45,112 nucleotides of DNA from the NCBI GenBank assembly GCA_028281925.1, contig JANQIX010000025.1, forward strand, positions 1-45,112, read 5' to 3'. Below the pieces are notes generated by a model. That model did no database searches, had not been told where the DNA came from, and saw nothing but the letters and a program-made list of their open reading frames with translations. This document shows, piece after piece, positions 17,545-27,236 of the stretch; positions within the stretch are counted from its first letter, which is position 1; each line of letters starts with the position of its first letter. This DNA comes from Alphaproteobacteria bacterium (lineage in GTDB: Bacteria; Pseudomonadota; Alphaproteobacteria; DSM-16000; Inquilinaceae). The position numbers were made by a program, and so were the translations under genes.

Positions 17545-18060
17545 TCAAACCAGGCTACGGGGGACCGTCAATTCGCAAAGCGTTCCCTGGCTGACCAGGA
17601 TTGCTGGCCAGTCGTCGATCTCGAAACGCACGACGGCGAGGGCCCCGGTCGGGAAACGCTCACGGGCCTGTTTCTTCAGCGGCGCGTTGTTGCCGGCCGC
17701 CAGTGCGACGGTGAGACTCTGCAGGTCGGGATTGTGACCGACCACGAGAAGCGTGCCGATAGCGCCGTCGACCTTGCTGATGCGCTGGCGGATCAGGCGG
17801 TCACCCGAGAGATAGAGGTCGCGGTCATACTCAATCGACGGCCGCTCCGGCCATTGGCTGATGACCAGTGCGCAGGTGTCCGTGGCGCGCTGTGCGGTGG
17901 AGCAGAGTATGAGGTCCGGCAGCAGCCCTGCCTGCACCATGTACCGGCCCATTACCAGAGACGCACGCTCACCCCGCGGGCCGAGGGGCCGGTCGTGGTC
18001 TGCCAGGTCCGTATGGTCCCAGCTCGACTTGGCGTGGCGCAGGAGGATCAGCGTCTTCAT
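17545..18060 (-). CDS. sixA: SixA-type histidine phosphatase
   Basis: Small phosphatase of the RHG (histidine phosphatase) superfamily; SixA proteins remove phosphate from phospho-histidine on HPt or phosphotransferase domains. The start is ATG 18060 (MKTLILLRHAKSSW): the longer frame to 18120 adds residues that precede the universal N-terminal strand. The product is 171 aa. The catalytic His is in LLRHAKSS, with a second His in VVGHNPDLQ and arginines in RPLGPRGER. It diverges from ppk1 across 159 bases. Its native substrate cannot be told from sequence. Confidence 0.87.
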   Translation of the reverse strand: MKTLILLRHAKSSWDHTDLADHDRPLGPRGERASLVMGRYMVQAGLLPDLILCSTAQRATDTCALVISQWPERPSIEYDRDLYLSGDRLIRQRISKVDGAIGTLLVVGHNPDLQSLTVALAAGNNAPLKKQARERFPTGALAVVRFEIDDWPAILVSQGTLCELTVPRSLV

Positions 18061-18144
18061 CGAGCAGGACGTGTCGTACCATAGGGGAATGGTGCCGAGC
18101 CGCCCGGGTGGTTCGTGCACCGAAAGCGGGCATCATTAAACGGG

Positions 18145-18172
18145 ATGACGGCTCTCCGCAAACATGTATATA
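18145..18172 (+). promoter_or_regulatory. Probable promoter of ppk1
   Basis: ATGACG (18145-18150) and TATATA (18167-18172) are 16 bases apart, with transcription predicted to begin near 18180. If real, it excludes the in-frame GTG 18115 and ATG 18145 as ppk1 starts and supports a start at about 18220. Confidence 0.4.
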
Positions 18173-18219
18173 ACCGCCGAAGAGGTGCCAGCGGGCGACC
18201 CGTCAGGGTCGATTTGGTG

Positions 18220-20433
18220 ATGACGGGGCCGAAGAACAGCACCGCACGGGCAGAGCTGGAGCCGGTGGAAGCGTTGGAGACGCTGGCGCCACCTGCTGCG
18301 CCGCAGAAGCCGATCACGATCGACCGTAAGTCCATCGACCGGTTCATCAACCGAGAGTTGTCGTGGCTGGCGTTCAACCAACGGGTCCTGGACGAAGCCT
18401 ACAACGTCCATCACCCGTTGCTGGAACGCGTGCGCTTCCTGTCCATCTCGGCCAGCAACCTCGACGAGTTCTACATGGTCCGCGTTGCCGGGCTGAAGGC
18501 ACAGGTTGCGCTGGGGTTCAGCCAGGCCAGCCAGGACGGTCTGACGCCGGCGCAAGCGTTGACGGCGATCAGCCAGCGCGTAAGCGCGCTGATGGCCGAT
18601 CAGCAGGAATGCTGGCGTGTGCTCTTGGACGAACTGCGCGGCGTCGGCATCTCGGTTTTGTCGCGCGCGGAGCTGACGCCGGACGACCACGGCTGGCTGG
18701 AGCGCAGCTTCCTGGAAGACGTTTTTCCGGTACTGACACCGCTGGCCATCGATCCAGCGCACCCCTTCCCGTTCATACCCAATCTCGGATTCTGCCTGGC
18801 GCTGCAGCTTGAGAACACCAAGGAAGGGCGGGAACTCAACGCCATCGTGCCGGTCCCGGCGTTGTTGCCACGGATGGTCCGGCTGCCGGGCCCCAAGATC
18901 CGCTTCTTCTTGATCGAAGACCTGATCTTGATGTTCATCGACCGCCTGTTCCCGGGCTTCGACAGTCATGATCATGGGGTCTTCCGCGTCATCCGCGACA
19001 GCGATCTGGAGATCGACGAAGAGGCCGAAGATCTGGTCAAGACGTTCGAAACGGCCCTGAAGCGCCGGCGCCGCGGTATCGTCATCCGCCTGACCGTCAA
19101 CTCGACCATGCCGGCGGCGCTGCAGGAATTCGTGCGCAAGCAGTTGCGCGTCTCCGACGACGATGTGTTCCTGCTGGATGGTCTGATCGGACTGGCAGAT
19201 ACCAAGCAGATCATCGTCAGCGATCAGCCCGACCTTGTGTTCGAACCCTATACGCCGCGCTTTCCCCAGCGCATCCGCGATTTCGGCGGCGACTGCTTCC
19301 CGGCGATCCGGGCGAAGGACATCATCGTCCACCACCCCTATGAGAGCTTCGACGTGGTCGTGCAGTTCTTGCAGCAGGCCGCCGTCGACCCGGATGTGGT
19401 AGCGATCAAGCAGACGCTTTATCGCACCTCAGCCAACTCGCCGATCGTCGCTGCGCTGATCGAGGCGGCGGAAGCGGGGAAGTCGGTCACCGCGATGGTG
19501 GAGCTGAAAGCGCGGTTCGACGAAGAGGCCAATATCCGCTGGGCGCGCGACCTGGAAAGGGCGGGCGTCCAGGTGGTCTATGGCTTCATGAATCTGAAGA
19601 CCCACGCCAAGATCTCGCTGGTCGTGCGGCGGGAATCGGGTGGCATGCGCAGCTATGTCCACTATGGCACCGGGAACTATCATCCGATCACGGCGCGCAT
19701 CTATACCGACCTCAGTTTCTTTACCTGCGACCCCGCGCTGTGCCGCGATGCGGGCGCCGTGTTCAACTACATGACCGGCTATGCGACGCCCCGTGCGCTG
19801 GAGAAGATGTCGGTGGCGCCGCTCTATCTGCGCGATACGCTGGCTGAGGCCATCAAGCGCGAGATCGAGAACGCGAAAGCGGGAAAGCCGGCTCAGATCT
19901 GGGCCAAGGTGAACTCGCTGGTCGACCGCAAGCTGATCGACCTGCTCTACGACGCCTCGAATGCCGGTGTGCAGATCGATCTGGTGGTGCGTGGCATTTG
20001 CTGCCTGCGGCCCGGCGTTTCCGGGTTGTCCGAGAACATCCGGGTGCGCAGCATCGTCGGGCGCTTTCTGGAACACTCCCGGATCGTCTGCTTCGCCAAC
20101 GGCAGCCCATTGCCGTCGAAGAATGCGGTCATCTACATCTCGTCGGCCGACTGGATGCCCCGGAACCTCGATTCCCGCATCGAGACGCTGGTTCCACTTG
20201 AGAATTCGACCGTGCGACGGCAGGTGCTGGAACAGATCATGGCGGCGAACCTGGCGGATCAGACCAATACTTGGGTGCTGTCCAGCGACGGCGAGTATCA
20301 TCGGCTGCCTTCGGAAGACGACGATTTCGGCGCGCACCGCTATTTCATGACCAATCCCAGCCTATCGGGCCGCGGAACCGATATCCGTGAGCGGAACGGC
20401 GCGCCGGTGATTCCGGGGCGGCCTCCCGTATAG
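18220..20433 (+). CDS. ppk1: Polyphosphate kinase 1
   Basis: Makes long-chain polyphosphate from ATP through a phospho-histidine. From ATG 18220 the product is 737 aa; GTG 18217 directly before it is equally possible, and the frame is open further upstream. The N-terminal domain begins [19 protein letters not shown], followed by the helical CHAD-like domain and two PLD-like catalytic domains. The phosphorylated histidine is H462 in LKTHAK. The C-terminal domain carries the second conserved His region ([13 protein letters not shown]) and the [18 protein letters not shown] segment (here [14 protein letters not shown]). ppx follows 10 bases later, a synthesis/degradation pair. Confidence 0.95.
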   Translation: MTGPKNSTARAELEPVEALETLAPPAAPQKPITIDRKSIDRFINRELSWLAFNQRVLDEAYNVHHPLLERVRFLSISASNLDEFYMVRVAGLKAQVALGFSQASQDGLTPAQALTAISQRVSALMADQQECWRVLLDELRGVGISVLSRAELTPDDHGWLERSFLEDVFPVLTPLAIDPAHPFPFIPNLGFCLALQLENTKEGRELNAIVPVPALLPRMVRLPGPKIRFFLIEDLILMFIDRLFPGFDSHDHGVFRVIRDSDLEIDEEAEDLVKTFETALKRRRRGIVIRLTVNSTMPAALQEFVRKQLRVSDDDVFLLDGLIGLADTKQIIVSDQPDLVFEPYTPRFPQRIRDFGGDCFPAIRAKDIIVHHPYESFDVVVQFLQQAAVDPDVVAIKQTLYRTSANSPIVAALIEAAEAGKSVTAMVELKARFDEEANIRWARDLERAGVQVVYGFMNLKTHAKISLVVRRESGGMRSYVHYGTGNYHPITARIYTDLSFFTCDPALCRDAGAVFNYMTGYATPRALEKMSVAPLYLRDTLAEAIKREIENAKAGKPAQIWAKVNSLVDRKLIDLLYDASNAGVQIDLVVRGICCLRPGVSGLSENIRVRSIVGRFLEHSRIVCFANGSPLPSKNAVIYISSADWMPRNLDSRIETLVPLENSTVRRQVLEQIMAANLADQTNTWVLSSDGEYHRLPSEDDDFGAHRYFMTNPSLSGRGTDIRERNGAPVIPGRPPV

Positions 20434-20443
20434 GGTTGGACGC

Positions 20444-21955
20444 GTGCAAGCCGTGCGGCAAGCCCCGGTCGCTTTGTCCCGTGATCAGCCGATCGCGGTC
20501 ATAGACATCGGTTCCAACTCCATCCGACTGGTGGTCTATCAGCGCCTCGGCCGGGCGCCCGTGGCTGTGTTCAACGAGAAGGTGCTCTGCGGCTTGGGCC
20601 GCGACCTTGCGCGTACCGGCCGGCTGAACCCCGAGGGCGTCGATCAGGCACTGGTGAACCTGGACCGCTTCGCATGCCTGCTCGGCGGCATGGGCGTCAG
20701 CCATGTCGACGTTCTGGCGACGGCCGCTGTGCGGGATGCCGCCGACGGCATCGCCTTCGCCAACGAGATCAAGCGGCGCTGCGGCTTCGATGTCTCGGTG
20801 GTCAGCGGTGCGGAAGAGGGCCGGCTGGCGGCCCTCGGCGTCCACTGCGGCATCCCGGACGCCGAGGGCGTGGTGGGCGACCTTGGCGGCGGCTCGCTGG
20901 AGCTTGTCGGGCTGCGCCCGGACGGGATCGATGAACAGGACACCATGCCGCTCGGCCCACTGCGGCTTATGGACGAAGACGACGGTCTGTCCTACCGCCA
21001 GCAGAAGGTCGATGCTGCGCTGGAGGGCGCGGGGTGGCTTCGCCGCTACCGGGGCCAACGGTTCTATGCGGTCGGCGGCAGCTGGCGGGCGCTTGCCCGC
21101 GTGCATATGGAACGGCACGAGTATCCGCTGCACCTGATCCATCAGTATGTGGCACCAGCCGCAGAGCTGGCTGAGGTCGCTGGCCTGATCGCGCGTCAAC
21201 GCAAGGTGTCGCTCGCCCGCCTGGCCGGCGTGTCCAAACGGCGCATCGAGACCCTGCCGGCGGCCGCACTGGTCATGGAACGCCTGATCAAGATGCTGGG
21301 ACCGCGTGAGATCGTCTTCTCCGCGCTCGGTCTCCGCGAAGGGCATCTCTACGATCTTCTGGGACCGGAACATCAGGCGGTCGACCCCCTGATCGAGGGC
21401 TGCAGTGACATTGCAGGCCGACTGGACCGCTTCGGGCCGGTTGTGGCAATCGCCGATTGGACCGCACCCGTCTTCGCCGGCGATGATGGCAGGTTCGATC
21501 GGATCCGCCTTGCGACTTGCCTGATCAGCGATTGCTGCTGGGGCGAGCATCCCGACTATCGGGCCGAGCACGCGCTGACCTGGGGCCTGCGGCTGCCGCT
21601 GTTGGGGATCGAGCATGCCGAGCGGGCCTACCTGGCTGCGGCGCTCTATACCCGGTATTCGGGTGACGCTGCGGAGCATCCGGCACTTTCAGTGCTGAGC
21701 GGAGAGGGGCGCGACCACGCCAGGACCTTGGGGCTTGCCCTCAGGCTCGCCCATACCCTTGCCGGAGGGGCGGCCACCCTGCTGGACAGCACGGTGCTGG
21801 AGCGGATTGGCGGCACCTTGCGCCTCGTTCTGCCGGAGGCCCTGGAGAGCCTGGCGGGGGACGCCGTTTCGCGCCGGCTCAATGCGCTGGCCCGCGCGAT
21901 AGACTGCGAGGGCGCCGTGGTCGTTGCGCCATCGACAGCGATGGCCGCCGGTTAG
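20444..21955 (+). CDS. ppx: Exopolyphosphatase, Ppx/GppA family
   Basis: Hydrolyses terminal phosphates from polyphosphate, and members may also cleave pppGpp. The product is 503 aa from GTG 20444. The ASKHA-fold phosphate loops are AVIDIGSNSIRLVVY (near residues 18-32) and GDLGGGSLELVGL (near 145-157), with the catalytic glutamate region SGAEEGRLA. The C-terminal ~190 residues form the HD-like domain found in longer members. Tenth base after the ppk1 stop; almost certainly one operon. Its stop is 5 bases from the convergent lysR gene. Confidence 0.92.
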   Translation: MQAVRQAPVALSRDQPIAVIDIGSNSIRLVVYQRLGRAPVAVFNEKVLCGLGRDLARTGRLNPEGVDQALVNLDRFACLLGGMGVSHVDVLATAAVRDAADGIAFANEIKRRCGFDVSVVSGAEEGRLAALGVHCGIPDAEGVVGDLGGGSLELVGLRPDGIDEQDTMPLGPLRLMDEDDGLSYRQQKVDAALEGAGWLRRYRGQRFYAVGGSWRALARVHMERHEYPLHLIHQYVAPAAELAEVAGLIARQRKVSLARLAGVSKRRIETLPAAALVMERLIKMLGPREIVFSALGLREGHLYDLLGPEHQAVDPLIEGCSDIAGRLDRFGPVVAIADWTAPVFAGDDGRFDRIRLATCLISDCCWGEHPDYRAEHALTWGLRLPLLGIEHAERAYLAAALYTRYSGDAAEHPALSVLSGEGRDHARTLGLALRLAHTLAGGAATLLDSTVLERIGGTLRLVLPEALESLAGDAVSRRLNALARAIDCEGAVVVAPSTAMAAG

Positions 21956-21960
21956 AAGGG

Positions 21961-22908
21961 TCAGTCGGACGGCGACAGCCTTGCGCGCTGCTCTGCGATC
22001 ACCGTCGCCAGATGGTCCGCGACCACGCGGACGCGGCGCGAGGCGACCAGATCGGCGTGGATCACCAACCAGATCGGTTGATCGATCGCGAGCGTGACGG
22101 GAAGCTGGATCAGGCCGGCCTCCCGCCCAAGAAAGTGGGGCAGCGGCGCCAACCCAAGCCCAGCCTTCGCCGCGCTGAGCTGTCCTGCCAGCGTCGTCGT
22201 CGTCAATTCCGGCTGCCGCCCACGTAAGCTCCGCTCCATCCACTGCGCGGCTGGAAGGTGGCTCTGCCCCTCGGACCATCCTATGAAGCGATCGTGGTCG
22301 AGCGCGGCCGCGTCCGGGCCGGCCTTCCGCGCAGCCACGTAGCCCGGTGATCCGTAGAGCCCGAAGCCCAGGGTGCCGATGTGCCGTACGGTCACGTTGC
22401 CACGCTCGGGCCGCACCATCCGAACGGCGAGATCGGCATCTCGCCGGTGCAGGTTGACCGTAGCGACATCGGTGACGATGTCCACGGACAAGCGCGGATG
22501 CCGTTCCAGGAGCGGCGAAAGGGCCGGGATGATGACGGGATTGGCCAGGTTCTCGGCCGTTGCGAGCCGGACGCGGCCGGCTACCTCCATCCCCATATGC
22601 GCTTGGGCGCTGAGGGAAAGGACTGCTTCTTCCAGCGCTTCCGCCTTAGGCAAGAGCTTCTCGCCTTCGTCCGTCAGGCGATAGCCGGTCTGGTGGCGGA
22701 CGAACAGCGGCACGCCGAGGGCGGACTCCATCCGGCCGACCCGGCGTGACATGGTTGCCACGCCGCCGCCAAGAAGGTCGGCGGCCCCCGAAAGAGATCC
22801 GGCGCGCGCGACTGCGAGAAAGACCCGCGCATCGTCCCACACCAGCCGATCCGTTCGGGCGGCTCTAGGTTTTCCATTTTCGGAAATCAGTTGCTCTGTG
22901 TACGGCAT
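21961..22908 (-). CDS. LysR-family transcriptional regulator
   Basis: DNA-binding regulator of 315 aa from ATG 22908; a further ATG at 22944 overlaps the divergent gene's leader and is less likely. The N-terminal winged helix-turn-helix (DARVFLAVARAGSLSGAADLLGGGVATMSRRVGRMESALGVPLFVR) is followed by a periplasmic-binding-protein-like effector domain (residues ~100-300). It diverges from an aldo-keto reductase, the classical arrangement for a LysR protein controlling its neighbour. The effector is unknown. Confidence 0.92.
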   Translation of the reverse strand: MPYTEQLISENGKPRAARTDRLVWDDARVFLAVARAGSLSGAADLLGGGVATMSRRVGRMESALGVPLFVRHQTGYRLTDEGEKLLPKAEALEEAVLSLSAQAHMGMEVAGRVRLATAENLANPVIIPALSPLLERHPRLSVDIVTDVATVNLHRRDADLAVRMVRPERGNVTVRHIGTLGFGLYGSPGYVAARKAGPDAAALDHDRFIGWSEGQSHLPAAQWMERSLRGRQPELTTTTLAGQLSAAKAGLGLAPLPHFLGREAGLIQLPVTLAIDQPIWLVIHADLVASRRVRVVADHLATVIAEQRARLSPSD

Positions 22909-22930
22909 GGCAATCCACAGAGGAAAAGCA

Positions 22931-22958
22931 CATCTGCACGTCAATGCAAGTGGAGATG
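22931..22958. promoter_or_regulatory. Inverted repeat in the lysR/aldo-keto reductase divergent region, possible operator
   Basis: CATCTGCAC (22931-22939) and GTGGAGATG (22950-22958) pair at 8 of 9 positions around 10 bases. The element lies between the two divergent genes and covers the likely ribosome site of the reductase. A LysR binding site or an mRNA hairpin are both possible. Confidence 0.35.
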
Positions 22959-22964
22959 CGGATC

Positions 22965-23948
22965 ATGCTGAAGCGGCGTCTGGCGGAGAGTCTGGAGGTT
23001 TCGGCCCTCGGTCTGGGCTGTATGGGCATGAGCGAGTTCTACGGGAGCCGCGACGACGCAGAGTCGATGCGCGTTCTGCATCGCGCCGTCGATCTCGGTA
23101 TCGACTTCTTCGATACGGCCGATATGTACGGGCCGCTTCACAATGAGGAACTGCTGGGGCGGTTCCTGCGCGAACGCAGACCGGAAGCCGTCATCGCCAC
23201 GAAGTTCGGCATCGTCCGCAAGCCCGGCGCCTATGCCCGCAACATCGACAACAGCCCGGACTATGCGCGTCGGTGCTGCGAAGCATCATTGCGACGGCTG
23301 GGCGTCGAGCGGATCGACCTGTTCTACGTACACCGCGTCGACCGCAGCCGCCCGATCGAAGAGGTGATGGCCGTACTTGGCGACCTCGTTCGTGAGGGCA
23401 AGATCGGCCATGTGGGGCTGTGCGAGGTGAGTGCGGCAACACTGCGCCGGGCCTGTGCTGTGCACCCCGTTGCTGCGCTGCAGACGGAATACTCCCTCTG
23501 GGCGCGCGAGGTCGAAACGGAAATCCTGCCGGCATGCCGCGAACTCGGTGTGGGGTTCGTGGCCTATTCGCCGCTCGGCCGCGGGTTTCTGACCGGCACA
23601 ATCGACTCGCGCGCGGCCTTCGCCGATGGGGATTTCCGAGCGCACCTGCCACGCTTCACCGATGACAGCATGGCGGTGAACCGGTCCATCGTGGTGGCGG
23701 TCAAGGCGGTGGCCCGGCGGATGAACCGTACGCCGGCGCAGACCGCGCTCGCCTGGCTGCTGGCCAAAGGCCACGACATCGTCCCGATACCCGGCACCAA
23801 GCGGGTCCGGTACCTTGAGGAGAATGCCGCAGCGGCCAGCACCCCCTTGCCGGCCGAAGAACTCGAGGCGCTGGACGAAGCCGTGCGAGGGCTGGCCGTC
23901 GCCGGCGCCCGTTATACGGACGAGGGTATGAAGGGTGTGAATGCGTGA
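22965..23948 (+). CDS. Aldo/keto reductase (AKR13-like)
   Basis: NADP(H)-dependent oxidoreductase of the TIM-barrel aldo/keto reductase superfamily, 327 aa from ATG 22965. This start is favoured because GGAG lies 9 bases upstream; ATGs at 22944 and 22956 lack a site at the right distance. The catalytic tetrad is visible: D50, Y55, K80 and H123 (FFDTADMYG, ATKFG, YVHRVD). The opening (ALGLGCMGMSEFYG) and ALQTEYSLW segment are typical of the AKR13 group. Substrate unknown; probably regulated by the divergent LysR protein. Confidence 0.9.
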   Translation: MLKRRLAESLEVSALGLGCMGMSEFYGSRDDAESMRVLHRAVDLGIDFFDTADMYGPLHNEELLGRFLRERRPEAVIATKFGIVRKPGAYARNIDNSPDYARRCCEASLRRLGVERIDLFYVHRVDRSRPIEEVMAVLGDLVREGKIGHVGLCEVSAATLRRACAVHPVAALQTEYSLWAREVETEILPACRELGVGFVAYSPLGRGFLTGTIDSRAAFADGDFRAHLPRFTDDSMAVNRSIVVAVKAVARRMNRTPAQTALAWLLAKGHDIVPIPGTKRVRYLEENAAAASTPLPAEELEALDEAVRGLAVAGARYTDEGMKGVNA

Positions 23949-23972
23949 CCGCGCCTAGTGGGCGGGAATGTC

Positions 23973-25148
23973 CTACGGACACGCTCCGCCGGGCAGGTTC
24001 GGCGCGGGAATAACCTGGATGCGCCGGTCGGCGACGCCCAACGCGATCTCGCCGTGTTTCAGCGCCAGTGCCTGATTGCCGAAGACGGCGCGGCGCCAGC
24101 CGCTCAAGGCCCGGACATCGGCGCCGTCGTCGGCCGCAATCAGTTCAAGATCGTTACCGCTGGCGACCAGTTTCTGGGCAACGCCGGCATCCTCGCAGCA
24201 CATCTTCAGGAGGACGCGCAGCAGATCCACCGTCGGTCCGAGGCCATGCGGAAGATTGGGGCGGTTGGGCGGTTGTGGGCAGTCTTCCCGCGGCGTGGCC
24301 CGCCCGCGTTCGATGGCCTCCAGGATGGCTGCCCCGTGCCGCCCTTCGGCGGTAGAGCGGCCAAGCCCGCGGGTCCGCGCAAGTTCGGCCACGGTCTTGG
24401 GCGCATGCGCCGCAATCTCCATCACCGCGTCGTCACGCAATACGCGGCCGCGAGGCACATTGCGGCGCTGCGCTTCCGCCTCGCGCCATGCGGCGACTTC
24501 GCGCAGTGTGGCCAGAAAGCGTGGGTCCGTTGACCGGGTCCGCAAACGGCGCCAGGCACTTTCCGGCGGCTGCTCATAGGTTCCGCGCGCCGTGAGGTCG
24601 GCGATTTCTTCCTCCAGCCAGCTTTCCCGTCCGCTCTCAGCCAGACGTTCCCGCAAGTTCTCATAGACGGTGCGCAGATGAACGACGTCATCCAGCGCAT
24701 AGCGAAGCTGGCGCTCGGACAACGGGCGGTGCGACCAGTCAGTGAAGCGCGACGACTTGTCCAGGCGCACACCGGCAAGCTTGTTGACCAGGGTCTCATA
24801 CGCGACGGACTCGCCAAAACCGCAGACCATGGCCGCCAGCTGAGTATCGAACACGGGAAGCGGCAGGCGCCCGGTGCGCTGGAAGATGATCTCGATGTCC
24901 TGCCGTGCGGAGTGGAAGACCTTAAGGAGATCGGGCTTCAGCAATAGGTCGAACAGCGGATCCAGGTCGATCCCGTCCGCCTGCGCGTCAATTGCAGCCA
25001 CATCGCCCGGCCCGGCCACCTGTGCGACGCACAGGATCGGCCAGTACGTGTTCTCACGCATGAACTCCGTGTCGACCGCCAGAAAGTCGGCCGATTCCAG
25101 GCTGCGGCAGAAGTCGCGGAGCGCATCCGTCTTGGTGATCAACATCAT
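23973..25148 (-). CDS. rnd: Ribonuclease D
   Basis: 3'-5' exoribonuclease that trims tRNA and other stable RNA precursors. The start is ATG 25148 (MMLITKTDAL), with AAGGG a few bases upstream; the longer frame to 25208 has no support. The product is 391 aa. The DEDD exonuclease residues appear in FLAVDTEFMREN, FHSARQDIEII and the YALDDVVHL segment, and the first HRDC domain lies near residues 205-290 (WRRLRTRSTDPRFLATLREVAAWREAEAQ). Divergent from aspS, a pairing frequent in alphaproteobacteria. Confidence 0.94.
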   Translation of the reverse strand: MMLITKTDALRDFCRSLESADFLAVDTEFMRENTYWPILCVAQVAGPGDVAAIDAQADGIDLDPLFDLLLKPDLLKVFHSARQDIEIIFQRTGRLPLPVFDTQLAAMVCGFGESVAYETLVNKLAGVRLDKSSRFTDWSHRPLSERQLRYALDDVVHLRTVYENLRERLAESGRESWLEEEIADLTARGTYEQPPESAWRRLRTRSTDPRFLATLREVAAWREAEAQRRNVPRGRVLRDDAVMEIAAHAPKTVAELARTRGLGRSTAEGRHGAAILEAIERGRATPREDCPQPPNRPNLPHGLGPTVDLLRVLLKMCCEDAGVAQKLVASGNDLELIAADDGADVRALSGWRRAVFGNQALALKHGEIALGVADRRIQVIPAPNLPGGACP

Positions 25149-25315
25149 GATTGCCCTTGTAGCGGACACTGACCGTCCGGCAAGGGCCGAACTGCAGGTT
25201 ATACACAATGTTCATGCGTCTGGCGGTCTGAGCCGCCCTGCCGGCTTGACAACGCGGCGTGCCGCAGTGTGGTCTGGCGCGCCCTTCCTCGGCATCGCTT
25301 ATGAGACGGATATCC

Positions 25316-27136
25316 ATGCATCGGTATCGCACGCATACCTGTGGTGAGCTCAGAGACGCACACGCAGGCGAAACGGTCAGGCTGAGCGGCTGGATCCACC
25401 GCAAGCGCGACCACGGCAACCTGCTGTTCATCGATCTGCGCGACCACTACGGCATCTCGCAAGTCGTGCTGGATACGTCCAATCCGCATTTTGCGACTGC
25501 TGAGGCGGTGCGGCTGGAAACGGTGATCGCCGTGACCGGCCCGGTCGTGCGCCGCAGCCCCGAGACGGTCAACGACAAGCTGCCGACCGGGGCCGTGGAA
25601 GTGCAGGTCGAGGCCATCGACGTGTTGTCGCATGCCGCGCCCTTGCCGCTTCAGGTGAATTCGGAAGAGGACTACGGCGAAGAGACGCGGTTGCGGCACC
25701 GCTATCTGGATCTGCGCCGGCAGAAGATGCAGCGCAATGTCAAGCTGCGGGCCGATGTGATCGCGTCGATCCGCCGCCGCATGATCGAGCAAGGGTTCAC
25801 GGAGTTCCAGACGCCGATCCTGACGGCATCGAGCCCGGAGGGTGCGCGCGACTTCCTGGTGCCGGCGCGCCTGCATCCGGGCAAATTCTATGCCCTGCCA
25901 CAGGCGCCGCAGCAGTTCAAGCAGCTGCTGATGATCGCGGGCTTCGACCGCTATTTCCAGATCGCGCCGTGCTTCCGCGATGAAGATGCTCGCGCCGACC
26001 GCAGCCCCGGCGAGTTCTATCAGCTCGACTTCGAGATGAGCTTTGTCGAGCAGGAGGACGTGTTCGCTGCTCTGGAGCCGGTGCTCCAGGGCGTGTTCGA
26101 GGAGTTCCGGGGCTTCACCGGACGTGAGATCGCGGTCAGCCCGACGCCGTTTCCGCGCATCGCCTATGCCGATGCTGTGCTGCGTTATGGTTCGGACAAG
26201 CCGGATCTGCGCAATCCGCTGGTGATCTGCGATGTAACCGACGTGTTTGCGCGCGACGATGTCAGCTTCCGGGCCTTCAAATCGGTGATCGGCAAGGGTG
26301 GCGTAGTGCGGGCGATCCGTGCGCCCGCGGTCGCCGACCGGCCACGCAGCTTCTTCGACAAGCTGAACGCCTGGGCGCAGGGCGAGGGCGCGCCGGGCCT
26401 GGGCTATATCCTGTTCGATGACGGCGGCGGCAAGGGGCCGATTGCCAAGTTCGTGCCGGACGCGGCGCAACAGGCCCTCAGCGAGGCGGCCGGGCTGCAG
26501 GCCGGCGACGCGGTGTTCTTCGTCTGCGACACCCGTGCGAATGCCGAGAAGATGGCGGGGCTTGCCCGCACCCGGATTGCAGAGGAGATGGACATCATCG
26601 ACCGCGACCGGTTCGAGTTCTGCTGGGTGGTCGACTTCCCTATGTTCGAGCGCAATGAGGAAACGGGGCAGATTGAGTTCAGCCACAATCCGTTTTCCAT
26701 GCCGCAGGGCGGGCTGGAGGCCCTTGAGACCCGCGATCCGCTGGAGATCAAGGCCTACCAGTACGACATCGTCTGCAACGGGATCGAGCTGTCGTCCGGG
26801 GCGATCCGGAACCACCTTCCCGATATCATGGTCAAGGCTTTCCAGATCGCCGGGTATCCTCAGGAGGAGCTGGAGCGGCGGTTCAGCGGCATGCTGTCGG
26901 CACTGCGGTACGGGGCCCCGCCGCACGGCGGCTCAGCACCCGGAATCGACCGCATCGTCATGCTGCTGGCCGAGGAGCCGAACATTCGCGAGGTCATCGC
27001 CTTTCCGATGAACCAGCGGGCGGAGGACCTGATGATGGGGGCGCCGGCGGAAGTGGACGCCGCGCGGCTGAAGGAGCTCTCCATCAAGCTGGATCTGCCG
27101 AAGCGTCTGCAGGCGGTGGAACGGGACGGGGCGTGA
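25316..27136 (+). CDS. aspS: Aspartyl-tRNA synthetase, probably non-discriminating (Asp/Asn)
   Basis: Charges tRNA with aspartate; 606 aa from ATG 25316 ([13 protein letters not shown]), the normal bacterial length. Domains: N-terminal OB-fold anticodon binding (to ~105), catalytic class II domain with motif 2 ([10 protein letters not shown]) and motif 3 ([13 protein letters not shown]), and the bacterial GAD insertion (~290-420). In the anticodon domain the sequence [15 protein letters not shown] has His where E. coli has Leu; that His is associated with non-discriminating enzymes, which also make Asp-tRNA(Asn) for GatCAB. A perfect TTGACA lies at 25246-25251 upstream, but its -10 partner is weak. 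Confidence 0.95.
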   Translation: MHRYRTHTCGELRDAHAGETVRLSGWIHRKRDHGNLLFIDLRDHYGISQVVLDTSNPHFATAEAVRLETVIAVTGPVVRRSPETVNDKLPTGAVEVQVEAIDVLSHAAPLPLQVNSEEDYGEETRLRHRYLDLRRQKMQRNVKLRADVIASIRRRMIEQGFTEFQTPILTASSPEGARDFLVPARLHPGKFYALPQAPQQFKQLLMIAGFDRYFQIAPCFRDEDARADRSPGEFYQLDFEMSFVEQEDVFAALEPVLQGVFEEFRGFTGREIAVSPTPFPRIAYADAVLRYGSDKPDLRNPLVICDVTDVFARDDVSFRAFKSVIGKGGVVRAIRAPAVADRPRSFFDKLNAWAQGEGAPGLGYILFDDGGGKGPIAKFVPDAAQQALSEAAGLQAGDAVFFVCDTRANAEKMAGLARTRIAEEMDIIDRDRFEFCWVVDFPMFERNEETGQIEFSHNPFSMPQGGLEALETRDPLEIKAYQYDIVCNGIELSSGAIRNHLPDIMVKAFQIAGYPQEELERRFSGMLSALRYGAPPHGGSAPGIDRIVMLLAEEPNIREVIAFPMNQRAEDLMMGAPAEVDAARLKELSIKLDLPKRLQAVERDGA

Positions 27137-27153
27137 CACCGACGCCGCATAAA

Positions 27154-27171
27154 TGCCGCAACTCTGCGGCA
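27154..27171. terminator. Hairpin in the aspS-eipB gap
   Basis: TGCCGCA (27154-27160) and TGCGGCA (27165-27171) form a perfect 7-bp stem with a 4-base loop, 17 bases after the aspS stop. No T-run follows, so termination is only a possibility. Confidence 0.35.
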
Positions 27172-27236
27172 CTGGGCAACGATCCCGGCCCGGCGGCCAT
27201 GCCGCTGCCGCGCCATGATCGGGCGGAGGAAGGAAT

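Noticed and set aside
18115..18219. Longer N-terminus for Ppk1 from GTG 18115 or ATG 18145
   Set aside because: A promoter-like pair lies within it and the extra residues are basic and unlike Ppk1; start near 18220 preferred.
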